Assembly (NCBI GenBank): GCA_048772705.1
Contig: JBLWGC010000136.1
Location: 56,123-120,122 of the forward strand
Direction: 5' to 3'
Source of the DNA: Leidyana gryllorum EB-2025a
Lineage: Eukaryota; Apicomplexa
DNA length: 64,000 nt
In this document: in pieces, positions 12,681 through 23,074 of the stretch
Position numbering within the stretch: the first letter of the stretch is position 1
Layout of the letters: the number at the start of each line of letters is the position of its first letter
Made by a program: the position numbers and the translations under genes
The notes under the pieces: generated by a model
Databases searched by the model: none
What the model was told of the DNA's origin: nothing
Seen by the model: the letters and a program-made list of their open reading frames with translations, nothing else

Positions 12681-14648
12681 CTATGGTTGTAGCCAGAAAT
12701 TATACTTCATGAGAACCTTGAATATCTTGAGGAGCAGGTGCTCAAAATCATTGATCTCGCCATGTAGCAATTTGTACATCAGAGCTGATGTGTTTAGCGA
12801 CCGTGCTTTTACCCGCAAACCCGACTTGATCCGATTTATCATCCATTCTTGATACTTTTTGATGTCATGAGAACGCGTGCAGCTCTCGCCAAATCTACAC
12901 CTTCTGTACAAATGAAGGAGGCAATTTAGCGGGGAGAGACTCGAAATACTCACCTGAATCGCAGGTAGGGCTCGCAAATATTGAACTCTTGCCAAATCCG
13001 ACAATGAGTATCTGCAACAGTGATGAAACGACGGATCGAAATCGCAAGTTTCTCACCGGAACGGCTGACCTCCGGGCCATTCAAAGCTTCCCCTCGTTTG
13101 GATTCGTAGAACCGCACATACTGGTGGCTCTGAGGTACTACGCCACCGTCATTCTCCGCCCGCTTCCACAGCAAACGATCATTTCGTTCCAAACGCGCTC
13201 GCTTATTTCCTTCCAATCCTGATCGCAACATCCGCTCAAGTTCCGATACTGGAGGCTCGGACACCTCTTGTGCCGCAGTCGTATCCGTAGACGTCTGCTT
13301 CACCTTTCGTCTGTGCTTGCGCGCTGCAAGCCAAGCTTCTGTCTCGCTCTTGCTCTCAGTAACCGATACTCTGAAGAAAACGCATCACTCTGACAACGAC
13401 ATCATTGAGGGACAACAAAGGTACACTGATCGCCACTGCTCAACCCAACTGTCGGTTAACCGCGTGGCCATCTCACACAGAGATATGCAATGAGTATGTC
13501 TCCGACACAGCACATCAATCCACCCATCAAGAAGCAATCGCCTGTGTCTTCCCGTGATTTCGGAGCGCCGACTTATGTATGTATCGCGACCCTAACTCGA
13601 AGTCACTCTTCGAGAAAAATATATCCCGGCACAGCCATTCAGCCATGGTGCTGGAGATATATCCAGGTCCATCCCGACGAGTTTCAGAAACCAGCCGGGA
13701 GACTGGGGTGGAGATGCTCCGGAACTATCATCAGCCGGAGAGGTCCGCACAGAAAGGGAAGCCGGGCGACGTCGATACACATTTGATTATCACTCACCCA
13801 TTTACATCCTTGATATGAGTCATTCTATGCACGAGCAGCAGCGTGACAGGTCCGGACCAAGAACAAGCCTCCTCATCGCATGAGACATGATCTTCGTTGA
13901 GATGCATATCATAACGTGCAGCTGTTCTGAGGTTCCGGTCACAAACAGCGCAGTAATGAGGACCACGCGGCGGTTCAATATAAGTCGCGGGCCATCTTCC
14001 TGGCGGAGGAGGAGGAGGGGGCGGAGGGGGAGGGGGTGCGGTGAAAAATGGAGGGGGAGGAGGAATGTTCTCTGATCCGGGCCCCACCATCCAGGGCGGG
14101 CACAGCGATGGCGCACGTCCATGGACCGGTGGAGGGGGAGGTGGCGGTGGTGGTGGAGGAGGCGGTGGAGGAGGAGGTGGAGGTCGACGTAGTTGTGGTG
14201 GAGCTGAAATGGTCGCCGTCCTGGAATACACTTGCGCTTGCGGACGAGACACAACAGGAAGACGGACAGGCACCACAGTGGACGGTACCTCCTCGGTCAG
14301 CGTTGCAGCATCCATATTTTCGTCGTCGTCAGATTTCACAACAAGCGGGTCACCGAGTGTCGAGGTGCCCAGTGCTCCCTCCTCTGGTGGTGGGTCTTCC
14401 CCACCGTGAGCAGCAGCAAACCTGTGATCACTTGTCGTGCTGGGCTTGGAGCCTGCCCCTGTTTCATAAGGCAAAGTTACTGGAGGGTGGTCTTCTGACG
14501 CGTCATTCTTCCCCTCAACTATTACGCATTCCTCATCATCTGTGCTCAAACAACCTTCCTCTTTATCATCTCTTTTAAGTAGAAGTTCTCCAAGGTCCGT
14601 ACTTGGAATGTTGGACGGACGACGCGCTCGTTTCCGATCCGTTACCAT
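12681..14648 (-). CDS. NUFIP1: NUFIP1-like box C/D snoRNP assembly factor
   Basis: NUFIP1 (yeast Rsa1 relative) helps assemble box C/D snoRNPs with the R2TP machinery. Three exons, 14648-13798, 13370-12954 and 12903-12681, join in phase to about 496 aa, close to the human protein. Order: acidic/Ser region; long proline tracts (about 150-220); a C2H2-type module, HYCAVCDRNLRTAARYDMH then VSCDEEACSWSG and HRMTHIKD; a SETEAWLAARKHRRK stretch resembling the NUFIP WxxxRxxxxP box; a CCCH finger formed across an intron (C-x8-C-x5-C-x3-H, ICEPYLRFRRCRFGESCTRS); and a C-terminal helix, YKLLHGEINDFEHLLLKIF, like the end of the NUFIP domain. The combination in this order is what identifies it; each part alone is weak. 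The usual proline of the box is not obvious. The start at MVTDRKRARR is chosen as the first ATG after the upstream stop; ATGs nearer 14699 are possible. The 427-bp intron 13371-13797 is unusually long. Confidence 0.68.
13490..13818 (+). CDS. Possible small nested gene opposite NUFIP1 (uncertain)
   Basis: On the plus strand, inside the long NUFIP1 intron, an ATG opens MSMSPTQHINPPIKKQS and continues, through a possible 26-bp GT-AG intron (about 13577-13602), into a frame that stays open to a TGA at 13816-13818 (SLFEKNISRHSHSAMVLEIY...). The spliced product would be about 100 aa, basic and Ser/Pro-rich. It would overlap the NUFIP1 exon by about 20 bp on the other strand. I recognise no family. 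It may be a chance ORF; the main argument for it is that this intron is many times longer than its neighbours. Confidence 0.3.
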
Positions 14649-14725
14649 GGGTGGTGGCGGAGGCCTTTTCTTCAGGTGCTGAGCCGCCACGCCAACCCAC
14701 ATCAGGCTGTGATAACCACTCAAAC

Positions 14726-15564
14726 TCAGGAACAAGCAAAATAGGGGCAGGAGCCGCCACTGCCCAGTTGAGTGGGTTGAAAAAACGAATTTATGATACT
14801 TCGTTCAGAGTTCGCCAATACAGGCAATGATAATACTTGTGGATCTACAGCTCTACGTAGGAAAAAGAGCCTCTTAGCATGTAGGTGCAGTGCATAGACC
14901 TCCGAACCATAGCCAGTGGTACCTCTCTTTGGAACGCGAGCCTGAAGCGGAGGTTCGCCAAGCACTCCCACGGAGCACCGCCTGAAGAGCCTCGTAACAA
15001 AGAATGGAAGACAAATCACCTGCGCTGATCGGGGAAACAGTACTGGGATGTCGAGTGTCTCGGCTTGTTGGCTCAGAATCAGCACGCAGATGTCCGCCAT
15101 TGAAGCCTCGGTCGTACCTTCTTGTGCCGCTTCGATGGGCGCCCACAAGTTTTCGATCGACTCGAAAGCGTCGGAAATCCGGCTGATGTTCGCGGAGCCG
15201 TCAGCCTCATCCGTGGCCTGGAGCGTGTCAAGACACAGTTCTACCACACTGAGCCATGCTGCATATGGCCCTCCCTGAAAAAATGGTATCAGATCCAACA
15301 ACTCTGCCACGAACAGAGTGCATGTGAAGGCTCCAGGGAAGAGGCGATCATTGTAGATGAAGAGGGGTAACTACTTGACGGTGAACAGTATCGGCAGGGG
15401 TACGCCCACCTCGCTAGTTGGAGAACGAGCTGCCACATGATTGGCTAAGTCTTCAGATTCAACGGGAACTACCGAAATTGAAGAATGGGGCGCTCGGGAC
15501 AGTGCCAATTGGATTGGTTGGGTAACCCTGCACGAAGTTGACAGGTAAAGGACATTACGATCCA
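14726..15564 (-). CDS. Hypothetical protein upstream of NUFIP1-like gene
   Basis: Minus-strand frame starting about 15564 (MDRNVLYLSTSCRVTQ) and ending at 14726. A 39-bp GT-AG intron (roughly 15373-15411) would remove an in-frame TAG and join PTSE to LPLFIYNDRLFPGAFTCTLF; the rest reads LDLIPFFQGGPYAAWLSVVE and ends ...SCPYFACS. The LPLF...LFPGAF stretch faintly recalls the start of a LON-type substrate-binding domain, but the remainder does not follow that family, so I make no functional call. A second possible 38-bp intron near 15000 would change the frame of the C-terminal third, so that part is uncertain. Its stop is about 78 bp upstream of the chosen NUFIP1 start, on the same strand. Confidence 0.42.
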
Positions 15565-15927
15565 TTTTTTCTCGAAGTCGGATGTGTTTATGTAGCAGAC
15601 GAAGCTAGCAGCAGAATACTCGACAAAGCGTTACATTGCGAGGTATTTGCCGCAACCCCGACAGATTGGCGCCGGAAACTACCAAAAACGCTATCTCGTT
15701 CTAGTAGCCTCGCTGATCGGTTTCACGCTCATCCAATATGCATCGTCCCTATATCGTCGGACAATGACAAGTGGAGCCGTAGTGCGTATTCATCCCTGCC
15801 TCACTCTCAGGCACGGTTGATCATTCAGGCCATTGGTGGAATGGAGGGTTGCCTTCTGAGCCATCCTGTTGTCCAACAGTTCCGCTCTCGACGTGAAAAG
15901 TACAACGCCATCTTCGGCCACGGATAA
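15538..15927 (+). CDS. Weak ORF, about 129 codons
   Basis: An open frame with no convincing ATG at its start (first in-frame initiator is a TTG) and no recognisable domain. It reads DPFFLEVGCVYVADEASSR then ICIVPISSDNDKWSR and ends EKYNAIFGHG-stop. It overlaps the 5' end of the minus-strand hypothetical gene. It could be one exon of an otherwise unseen gene or chance. Confidence 0.2.
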   Translation: MTGKGHYDPFFLEVGCVYVADEASSRILDKALHCEVFAATPTDWRRKLPKTLSRSSSLADRFHAHPICIVPISSDNDKWSRSAYSSLPHSQARLIIQAIGGMEGCLLSHPVVQQFRSRREKYNAIFGHG

Positions 15928-15929
15928 TC

Positions 15930-17090
15930 AGGGCATAATGCGATTCAGCAAGCTGGGAAGCCGCCTGCACTGGCTGCCGTCCCAGCAATTCCGTGTCGTT
16001 TGCGTGGGAGACATAGGAATATACGAATCTCGCATCCACATGTGAGCTTGCAGAAACTACTATGTGCGTTTCTGAACACCTTTCGCTTCAAAAGAGTAGC
16101 CAAAGTCCTTCAGGCGCTCATCCTGGCCTGAAACCGACGTAGGCGATTCAGTGGCCCGGGGACACAATAGGTGCAGAACCCGCTGTTGCGATTCGAATAC
16201 TCATGTGTCACGCTGGGCCACCGACGCTTACGCGGTTAGTAGGCCATGACACCTCGGACAAGCCAGCAGCAACATGATTGATCAAGTCGCTTCTGCTGTC
16301 ACGCGAGGCGTAGGAAGCGGCATATGCGATTGCAATGCCTTGGTGTCAGACGAGGCTGGAGAATCGACAGATGCGATCCAACTGCCATGTCGTCACCCGA
16401 GGCAAAGAACCTACGAATGCAACCATTTTGCCTATCAATTGTCACGGATCAGGAACAATTGCGCCAACTGAAAGATCTGAGGGTGTGCCAGCTTCTGAGG
16501 CGAAGACCTGAAATTTTTCCGAAGCAAGTCCCCCAGTTGCGTTGCACTGACAACTATAAACCGATTGAAAATTTGTTCCTTTATTGCACCATGTCGCACA
16601 CACTTTGAGATCCAGAAAGCCGCTTTTGCTGCAGATGTCAATTATCACCGTTCCATCGATGCGTCCTTCCTTCCTGTGCTGAGCTTCTGTGCGACGTCGA
16701 CCGGTACACTACCATTTGAACACGCTATGCCTGGGATACGCGGTGGGACTCTAAATGCGGATCAGACGGTATAGGTGGGTGGTGAGCGGTTAAGGAGCGA
16801 GTCGGTGGCGTGGCACTGGTGGAAACTTGTGTCTCACGGGAGTTCTTTACCTCAGATGCGAGTCGGCACCAGATAACTATGTTGGGAGGTATCTAAGGGA
16901 TGCAAGGAGTGAAACCCCCAGCGAAGCGCAGACCGGACAGTACATAGTTCTGTTCCTCTACAGGTACATCAGCATGAAAGATAGGTGCTTGTGGGGAGGA
17001 TTAGCCTAACGTTATCATTTTTTTGTAGTTGGAAAAGGCGAGCATCTGTACCCTATTCATCATTCACAAAAAAGACCGACTAGGCGTAAT
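15930..17090. other. Apparently gene-free stretch before satellite
   Basis: About 1.15 kb with only short, unrelated open frames (60-90 codons) on both strands, none with a family match or a convincing splice chain. Base composition resembles genes elsewhere, so a decayed gene or long untranslated region is possible. The satellite block starts at its right edge. Confidence 0.4.
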
Positions 17091-17335
17091 GCTAGTATAT
17101 TGTATGTCCCCCTGCAGGAGCGAAGGGGAGAGACGGCGAGACCGGGGCGGGCACTAATATCTGATCATTGATGTGTGGGAGGGCGCCGAGACCGGGGAGG
17201 GCACTAATATCTGATCATTGATGTGTGGGGAGCAGCCCGGAACATATTGTATGTCCCCCTGTAGGAGGGAAGGGGGCAAAGCGGAGAGACGCAGACACCG
17301 GAGCGGGCACTAATATCTGATCATTGATGTGTGGG

Positions 17336-17545
17336 AGGGAGCCGAGACCGGGGAGGGAGCCGAGACCGGGGAGGGAGCCGAGACCGGGGAGGGAGCCGAG
17401 ACCGGGGAGGGAGCCGAGACCGGGGAGGGAGCCGAGACCGGGGAGGGAGCCGAGACCGGGGAGGGAGCCGAGACCGGGGAGGGAGCCGAGACCGGGGAGG
17501 GAGCCGAGACCGGGGAGGGAGCCGAGACCGGGGAGGGAGCCGAGA
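17336..17545. repeat. 18-bp tandem array, first copy
   Basis: About 11-12 perfect copies of gagccgagaccggggagg. The unit is a multiple of three with no stop codon in the plus-strand frames or in at least one minus frame, so it is open by construction: hexapeptides EGAETG, GREPRP and GGSRDR on the plus strand and a PPRSRL repeat on the minus strand. I do not treat these as proteins. A matching array lies at 17722-17931. Confidence 0.92.
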
Positions 17546-17721
17546 TCTGATCATTGATGTGTGGGAAGGCGCCGAGACCGGGGAGGGCACTAATATCTGA
17601 TCATTGATGTGTGGGGAGCAGCCCGGAACATATTGTATGTCCCCCTGTAGGAGGGAAGGGGGCAAAGCGGAGAGACGCAGACACCGGAGCGGGCACTAAT
17701 ATCTGATCATTGATGTGTGGG

Positions 17722-17931
17722 AGGGAGCCGAGACCGGGGAGGGAGCCGAGACCGGGGAGGGAGCCGAGACCGGGGAGGGAGCCGAGACCGGGGAGGGAGC
17801 CGAGACCGGGGAGGGAGCCGAGACCGGGGAGGGAGCCGAGACCGGGGAGGGAGCCGAGACCGGGGAGGGAGCCGAGACCGGGGAGGGAGCCGAGACCGGG
17901 GAGGGAGCCGAGACCGGGGAGGGAGCCGAGA
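17722..17931. repeat. 18-bp tandem array, second copy
   Basis: Same 18-bp unit, same copy number and same flanks as the array 386 bp to the left, to the limit of reading by eye. Confidence 0.92.
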
Positions 17932-19440
17932 TCTGATCATTGATGTGTGGGAAGGCGCCGAGACCGGGGAGGGCACTAATATCTGATCATTGATGTGTGG
18001 GGAGCAGCCCGGAACATATTGTATGTCCCCCTGTAGGAGGGAAGGGGGCAAAGCGGAGAGACGCAGACACCGGAGCGGGCACTAATATCTGATCATTGAT
18101 GTGTGGGAGGGCGCCGAGACCGGGGGCACTAATATCTGATCATTGATGTGTGGGAGGGCGCCGAGACCGGGGGCACTAATATCTGATCATTGATGTGTGG
18201 GAGGGCGCCGAGACCGGGGGCACTAATATCTGATCATTGATGTGTGGGAGGGCGCCGAGACCGGGGGCACTAATATCTGATCATTGATGTGTGGGAGGGC
18301 GCCGAGACCGGGGAGGGCACTAATATCTGATCATTGATGTGTGGGAGGGCGCCGAGACCGGGGGCACTAATATCTGATCATTGATGTGTGGGAGGGCGCC
18401 GAGACCGGGGGCACTAATATCTGATCATTGATGTGTGGGAGGGCGCCGAGACCGGGGGCACTAATATCTGATCATTGATGTGTGGGAGGGCGCCGAGACC
18501 GGGGAGGGCACTAATATCTGATCATTGATGTGTGGGAAGGCGCCGAGACCGGGGAGGGCACTAATATCTGATCATTGATGTGTGGGAGGGAGTCGAGACC
18601 GGGGGCACTAATATCTGATCATTGATGTGTGGGAGGGCGCCGAGACCGGGGGCACTAATATCTGATCATTGATGTGTGGGAGGGCGCCGAGACCGGGGAG
18701 GGCGCCGAGACCGGGGAGGGCACTAATATCTGATCATTGATGTGTGGGAAGGCGCCGAGACCGGGGGCACTAATATCTGATCATTGATGTGTGGGGAGCA
18801 GCCCGGAACATATTGTATGTCCCCCTGTAGGAGGGAAGGGGGCAAAGCGGAGAGACGCAGACACCGGAGCGGGCACTAATATCTGATCATTGATGTGTGG
18901 GAGGGCGCCGAGACCGGGGGCACTAATATCTGATCATTGATGTGTGGGAGGGCGCCGAGACCGGGGGCACTAATATCTGATCATTGATGTGTGGGAGGGC
19001 GCCGAGACCGGGGAGGGCACTAATATCTGATCATTGATGTGTGGGAGGGAGCCGAGACCGGGGAGGGCACTAATATCTGATCATTGATGTGTGGGAAGGC
19101 GCCGAGACCGGAGCGGGCACTAATATCTGATCATTGATGTGTGGGAGGGAGCCGAGACCGGGGAGGGCACTAATATCTGATCATTGATGTGTGGGAAGGC
19201 GCCGAGACCGGAGCGGGCACTAATATCTGATCATTGATGTGTGGGAAGGCGCCGAGACCGGAGCGGGCACTAATATCTGATCATTGATGTGTGGGAGGGC
19301 GCCGAGACCGGAGCGGGCACTAATATCTGATTATTGATGTGTGGAGAGCAGCCCGGACAATTTATAGATTGTTCATCTCTAGGGGAAAGGGGAGACGCGG
19401 CGAGTCACCAGCGATCGGAGACGCGGCAACTAATATCTGA

Positions 19441-20966
19441 TCATTGATGTGTGGGTGTATTGTATGTCCCCCTGTATGGATCCAACGTATGTGTGATGGA
19501 GTGATCCACCGCTACCCTAGCAGCACTTTTCGCTAGTTCAAAAGTCTTGGGTTTCCTCGACTTTCCTGAGAAGCTGCTCACTGTCCGGGTTAGTTGCGCC
19601 TCTTGTGACGGAGAAGTGGGTCGTGGCCAGATGAACAGATGAGGATAGACTGCCACCCACAGCAGACAGATCACCAACAGGAAGAGTGCACCAGTGAGCA
19701 GCAGGACCTTTAGAGGTGTGACCAGACAGAGCCCCAGCACCCCCCCGAAGCTCACTCCGGCCACTTCCGCCAAAAATCCACCGCTTTCTATCACACTCAC
19801 TGACGCACGACCATATATGACTCCTCCTGCTCCACTCAACACCAGAAAGGGGAAGACATCGGCTCGGCTCAGAAAGCTAGAGAAGTCCAATGTGGAGTTC
19901 ACCATGGAACTTCCAAAGAACAAAGCAAAGCTCAGAGCGCACAATGCCCCCCTGTATCCAACCCAAGTGGATTGAGTAGGAATGGTGTGACGCAAGACTC
20001 GCTCCTCGAATGTGAGGAACAAAATCCGAGCCAAGGTCGCCAAGGCACCCACCAGCATACTGGAGGTGAAGTTGAACCATCCACTCGGGTCCGCCGACAT
20101 GAGCACGCAAGCTTGAGCGCCAAGAAGGAGCAGCGCATGCCAGCCAGGGCATCCTCGGCAGTTGACTATGAGGAGAGAAATACAAATGGCCATAACGGCA
20201 TCCAAACCGTTCACCATTACGGTTGGATTGCCGAGGCCCAACATCAACCACCACACAAACTGCAGCAGCGGAGCTACCAGCCAAAAACGAGTAGCTTCAT
20301 TGTACTGGAGCTCTCTGTCGCCTGCGCTGGTGGTGATTGAGAGGGCATCAGATATCATGTGTCGCAGGTCAGGCTTCACTTGAGCCAGTTCTGCCGACAT
20401 CTGCTGGGTGTAGAACCTTGACGCGTCGACCCAACTCGTCACTCCCACGGCTTTGATCTCGCCAGCCGGTCTACCTTCATTGGTTGCCACATTAATGGCA
20501 GTCTGGAAACAAAGGAGATGAGACAGAAGGTGCAATTGCTCCCTACATGTTCAAAAGTGGGTGCAGGAGCAGGAGCAGGTGTTTGTTGCCGCCGCTGCAA
20601 CGCCTTGCGTACGTGACAAAAGCATCTGAAATGTGTTGCCTCGTAGAGAGATTGGAGGAGCCAGAGACTCTCTGGTGCCAACAAAGTAGATTGCGACAGA
20701 AATAAGCGTAACTCACGACCAACTAGCATTATCAAAATTGCTATCCGGAAAACCTGATCGCGCACTCGATTCGCGCACTTGATACAATCTTCATACTGAG
20801 ATACAAACTCATGTCCATCACAACACCAAGCAAAAGTATTCAGATGGTATAGATGGTGAAGACTAGCAGAGATCGCTGTAACCCCCACAACGAGTAGCGA
20901 AAAAGCAACAGCAAGCCATCGAGGCCTCTCCAGCTTCGTAACCTTCTCAAACATCGAACAAGACAT
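19441..20966 (-). CDS. Multi-pass membrane protein, unknown family
   Basis: Two exons, joined near 20500-20550, give a protein of roughly 500 aa. The N-terminus MSCSMFEKVTKLERPRW precedes a membrane segment (LAVAFSLLVVGVTAISASL); a Cys-rich loop follows (WCCDGHE, CIKCANRV), then further segments: FWLVAPLLQFVWWLMLGL, ICISLLIVNC, ALLLLGAQACVLM, ALCALSFALFFGSSM, GGVLGLCLVTPLKVLLLTGA and LFLLVICLLWVAVYPHLF. I count 8-10 segments and recognise no transporter signature. The last dozen codons (YRGTYNTPTHQ-stop) lie in sequence shared with the satellite block, and the TGA itself comes from the satellite core. The start codon is 30 bp from the divergent TBC-protein start. Confidence 0.72.
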
Positions 20967-20996
20967 CGTCGTGGACTGAGAGAAATTTTGGAGATA
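20967..20996. promoter_or_regulatory. 30-bp divergent spacer between membrane protein and TBC gene
   Basis: Thirty bases lie between the minus-strand ATG at 20966 and the plus-strand ATG at 20997. On the minus strand it contains tttctctcag, a good pyrimidine tract plus AG, about ten bases before the ATG. This would suit a trans- or cis-splice acceptor. No TATA-like element fits between the genes. Confidence 0.45.
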
Positions 20997-22509
20997 ATGG
21001 GTTCAGTGTACGAGGGACCGTTGGATCGCCCTACACAGTTGTCAAGTGGGTATCTGGCACAAAGCGAATATGTATGTCACACAGAGAACGACAGCTCGAC
21101 AGCGGGTATATTGATGTCGACTCCCGTTGTCGACTACTTGACACCTCCAGAACTTTCGCAGGCCCAGCTGGTGTGTTGGAGATGGTGAGGGGATAAGATG
21201 ATATTGATATTGTGCAGGTGGTCAGACCTGAGGTCACCCGAGAGGTTAAAATGCCGTTTCCCATTTGAAACGGCGTTTCCCCCTCCATACAGGAAGTTCT
21301 TCTGGAGAGCTATCTTACAAGGCGATGTGCCATGTCGGTTCGCGAACGAGCAGGAACTGTATGATATTGAGGCCCGCTTGGATGGGGAGTTACCTCGCCA
21401 GCTGCGAATGGAGCTCGATCGGGACATATGTCGCACATATGCCACCCATCCTTTATTCTATCAAGAGACAGTGTTGTCTCCAACATCGAGCAAGCAGGCG
21501 ACAACACTCCAGGATCAGAACGCAGCGCTCCACACGCAGAGGCATTTGAGCACCGGGCATGAACGTTTGCGCAGAATATTGCTTGCAGTTCTCACAAAAG
21601 CCCCCCATCCCACCGACTATTGTCAAGGTCTGAACTACATTGCAGCACTACTGTATGCTGTTTTCGAGCAGAATGAGCTGGTAAACGGGATGACTGGGTC
21701 CATCACTTTCGTTCGCTGCAGGCAACCGCCGAAGCTTTGTACCACTTGCTCTTCACTCGAAACTTTATAGCTCACTTCGAGTGGGCGTTTCGTGATGTCA
21801 AGGTGAGTTCGATGACTCCATACTCTCTCTGTACGTTGACTCAGGCACAATGCACTCTGGTGGAGTCGATGTGCGCTCATCACTGTCCGAATCTGACCAG
21901 CGCATTAGCCAATGCGAATCTGGAGTTGAACATGTTTGCATTCCCCTGGTTACTCCTTTTCTTCACTTACGACTGTCAAGCATCGCATGAAATCTTGTCT
22001 GCGGTGACACCTCTCTGGGATCAGTTTCTTCTACGCGGAGATGATGTGATGATGGCTTTCTGTCACTTGGTGCTGGTTCGATTAGAATGTGAGCTGGGGA
22101 AGCGGAAAGATCTGTCATATGAGGAGTTGATACACCTGGTGAAAGGTAGGATTGCAGTTCGACACAATGAAGCTCTGATGTAGGCATGCCCTCCAAGATG
22201 TTGGCTGAGTATTCCCGTGTTGGAGATAATGGAAACACTATGTTGACAGAGGTTGCCCCCTATTGGCGATTGCGTTGGCGCAAGAGACTTTCAAACTTTT
22301 TCCCAGACATTACCACTCCTCTCTCTCCGCCCTATGACACGGCCACTGAGGGCGTTCCACGACGTCCCAAACGCTTTCCTAGCTTTCTATTTGGTCTGTG
22401 CAGTGGACCTTCGGTAAATCCTTCACCCGATGCGCGCGTAGCTACCACAATGCCATTAGTCCAACCACTGCGACTCAAAGCTCTGCGTAGTTCATCGCCC
22501 CGGAACTGA
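20997..22509 (+). CDS. TBC-domain Rab GTPase-activating protein
   Basis: TBC proteins switch off Rab GTPases and so control membrane traffic. The catalytic pair is present: an arginine-finger motif (LDRDICRTYATHPLF, D-x-x-R-T) and the glutamine finger (DYCQGLNYIAALL, Y-x-Q-G). Downstream come FPWLLLFFTYD and a segment resembling the WD.ll..G motif (LWDQFLLRGDDVMMAF), which close the TBC fold. An exon before 21185 encodes about 60 residues; later short introns lie near 21695-21720 and 21803-21842. The C-terminal 100 residues after the domain are basic and Pro/Arg-rich. The start at MGSVYEGPLDRP is the first ATG in frame. The specific Rab partner cannot be told from sequence. Confidence 0.85.
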
Positions 22510-23070
22510 ATATACACACAATATGCCAAAAGATTTAATCAATAATGGGTAGGCAAAGTTTTGATCAGAAAGCAGTCGACATGGCCCAGAGAAAAGACAG
22601 GCCGAAGAAATATAAACAAGCTAGTTACACTCCCCTCAGCGTAAAATCACAGAATCGAGGGGCAGTGGTTCCGAATTACAGAGGGTGAGCGGCCGACCTC
22701 GAGCAGATAAAAGAGGAACCCACACTCCGACCGAACCCCTAAACTATATGTAAGGCACAGGTTACATGCAAGGGTCCGACATCAGTCACCCCTTCTCTCG
22801 TGGCATCATTGAAACAGTATTGATCCGGCAGGGAAGAATAGAGGTCTGTAAATACGTTCGGTCGGTCGGCCGGTGCCAGATGAATTGCATCCTTCTTGAG
22901 AGATATGCGATTGGGACCCGCAGTACCTGGGTGCCAAAATCCGCCCATCAGCAGATCGCTATAAATATCAAAGATAAAGTCGGATCGACGATTAGTCGGC
23001 ATAAGCGGTCGTCATAGCGAGCCGCTCGGCATCTGCGAATAGTGATGCAATTCAGAAAGTCTCAGCGCCA
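22510..23070. other. Intergenic stretch, no gene seen
   Basis: About 560 bp between the convergent TBC and CCCH genes. Short open frames only; the longest (22739-23002, minus, 87 codons) has no recognisable domain. It probably holds the 3' ends of both transcripts. Confidence 0.45.
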
Positions 23071-23074
23071 CATT

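Larger units (their letters stand above)
17324..18095. repeat. Two 386-bp higher-order units, apparently identical
   Basis: 17324-17709 and 17710-18095 are two adjacent units of 386 bp. All open frames in one recur at the same offset with the same translation in the other, so they appear identical or nearly so along their length. Each has a core, then an 18-bp array, two more cores and the longer insert. Identity over 386 bp points to a very recent duplication or gene conversion. An assembly artefact is the main alternative. Confidence 0.88.
17092..19478. repeat. Complex satellite block with dispersed core, 18-bp arrays and 386-bp higher-order unit
   Basis: About 2.4 kb of tandem repeats. 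The commonest element is a core, ctgatcattgatgtgtggg, containing the palindrome tgatca; I count about 34 copies including one variant with ctgattattg. Between cores are short G-rich blocks (gagggcgccgagaccgggg, ggcactaatat), giving a usual period of about 43-52 bp. At irregular intervals a longer insert appears, with gcagcccggaacatattgta, tgtccccctgtaggagg and a gcaaagcggagagacgcaga segment. Two long units carry 18-bp arrays. Composition is strongly G-rich on the plus strand, unlike the flanks. The right edge runs into the 3' end of the membrane-protein gene. The block could be centromeric, subtelomeric or a simple expanded intergenic satellite; nothing here decides. Confidence 0.95.

Noticed and set aside
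14041-14409. Gly-rich plus-strand frame opposite the NUFIP1-like gene
   Set aside because: Antisense of the polyproline tract; poly-Gly here is a codon mirror.
14874-15146. Alternative minus-strand frame (90 codons) opened by a possible 38-bp intron near 15000
   Set aside because: The intron has plausible ends but changes the frame and would discard a longer open frame; without a family match I could not choose, so it is noted only as uncertainty on the 14726-15564 gene.
17324-18051. Long repetitive open frames on both strands (EGAETG-, GREPRP-, GGSRDR- and PPRSRL-type repeats)
   Set aside because: They follow automatically from an 18-bp stop-free satellite unit; several frames are open at once and the two copies are duplicates, so they are not evidence of protein genes.
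17092-19478. CRISPR-like alternation of conserved core and variable spacers
   Set aside because: The spacers are themselves repeated G-rich blocks rather than unique sequences, there are no cas genes, and the context is eukaryotic. It is a satellite.
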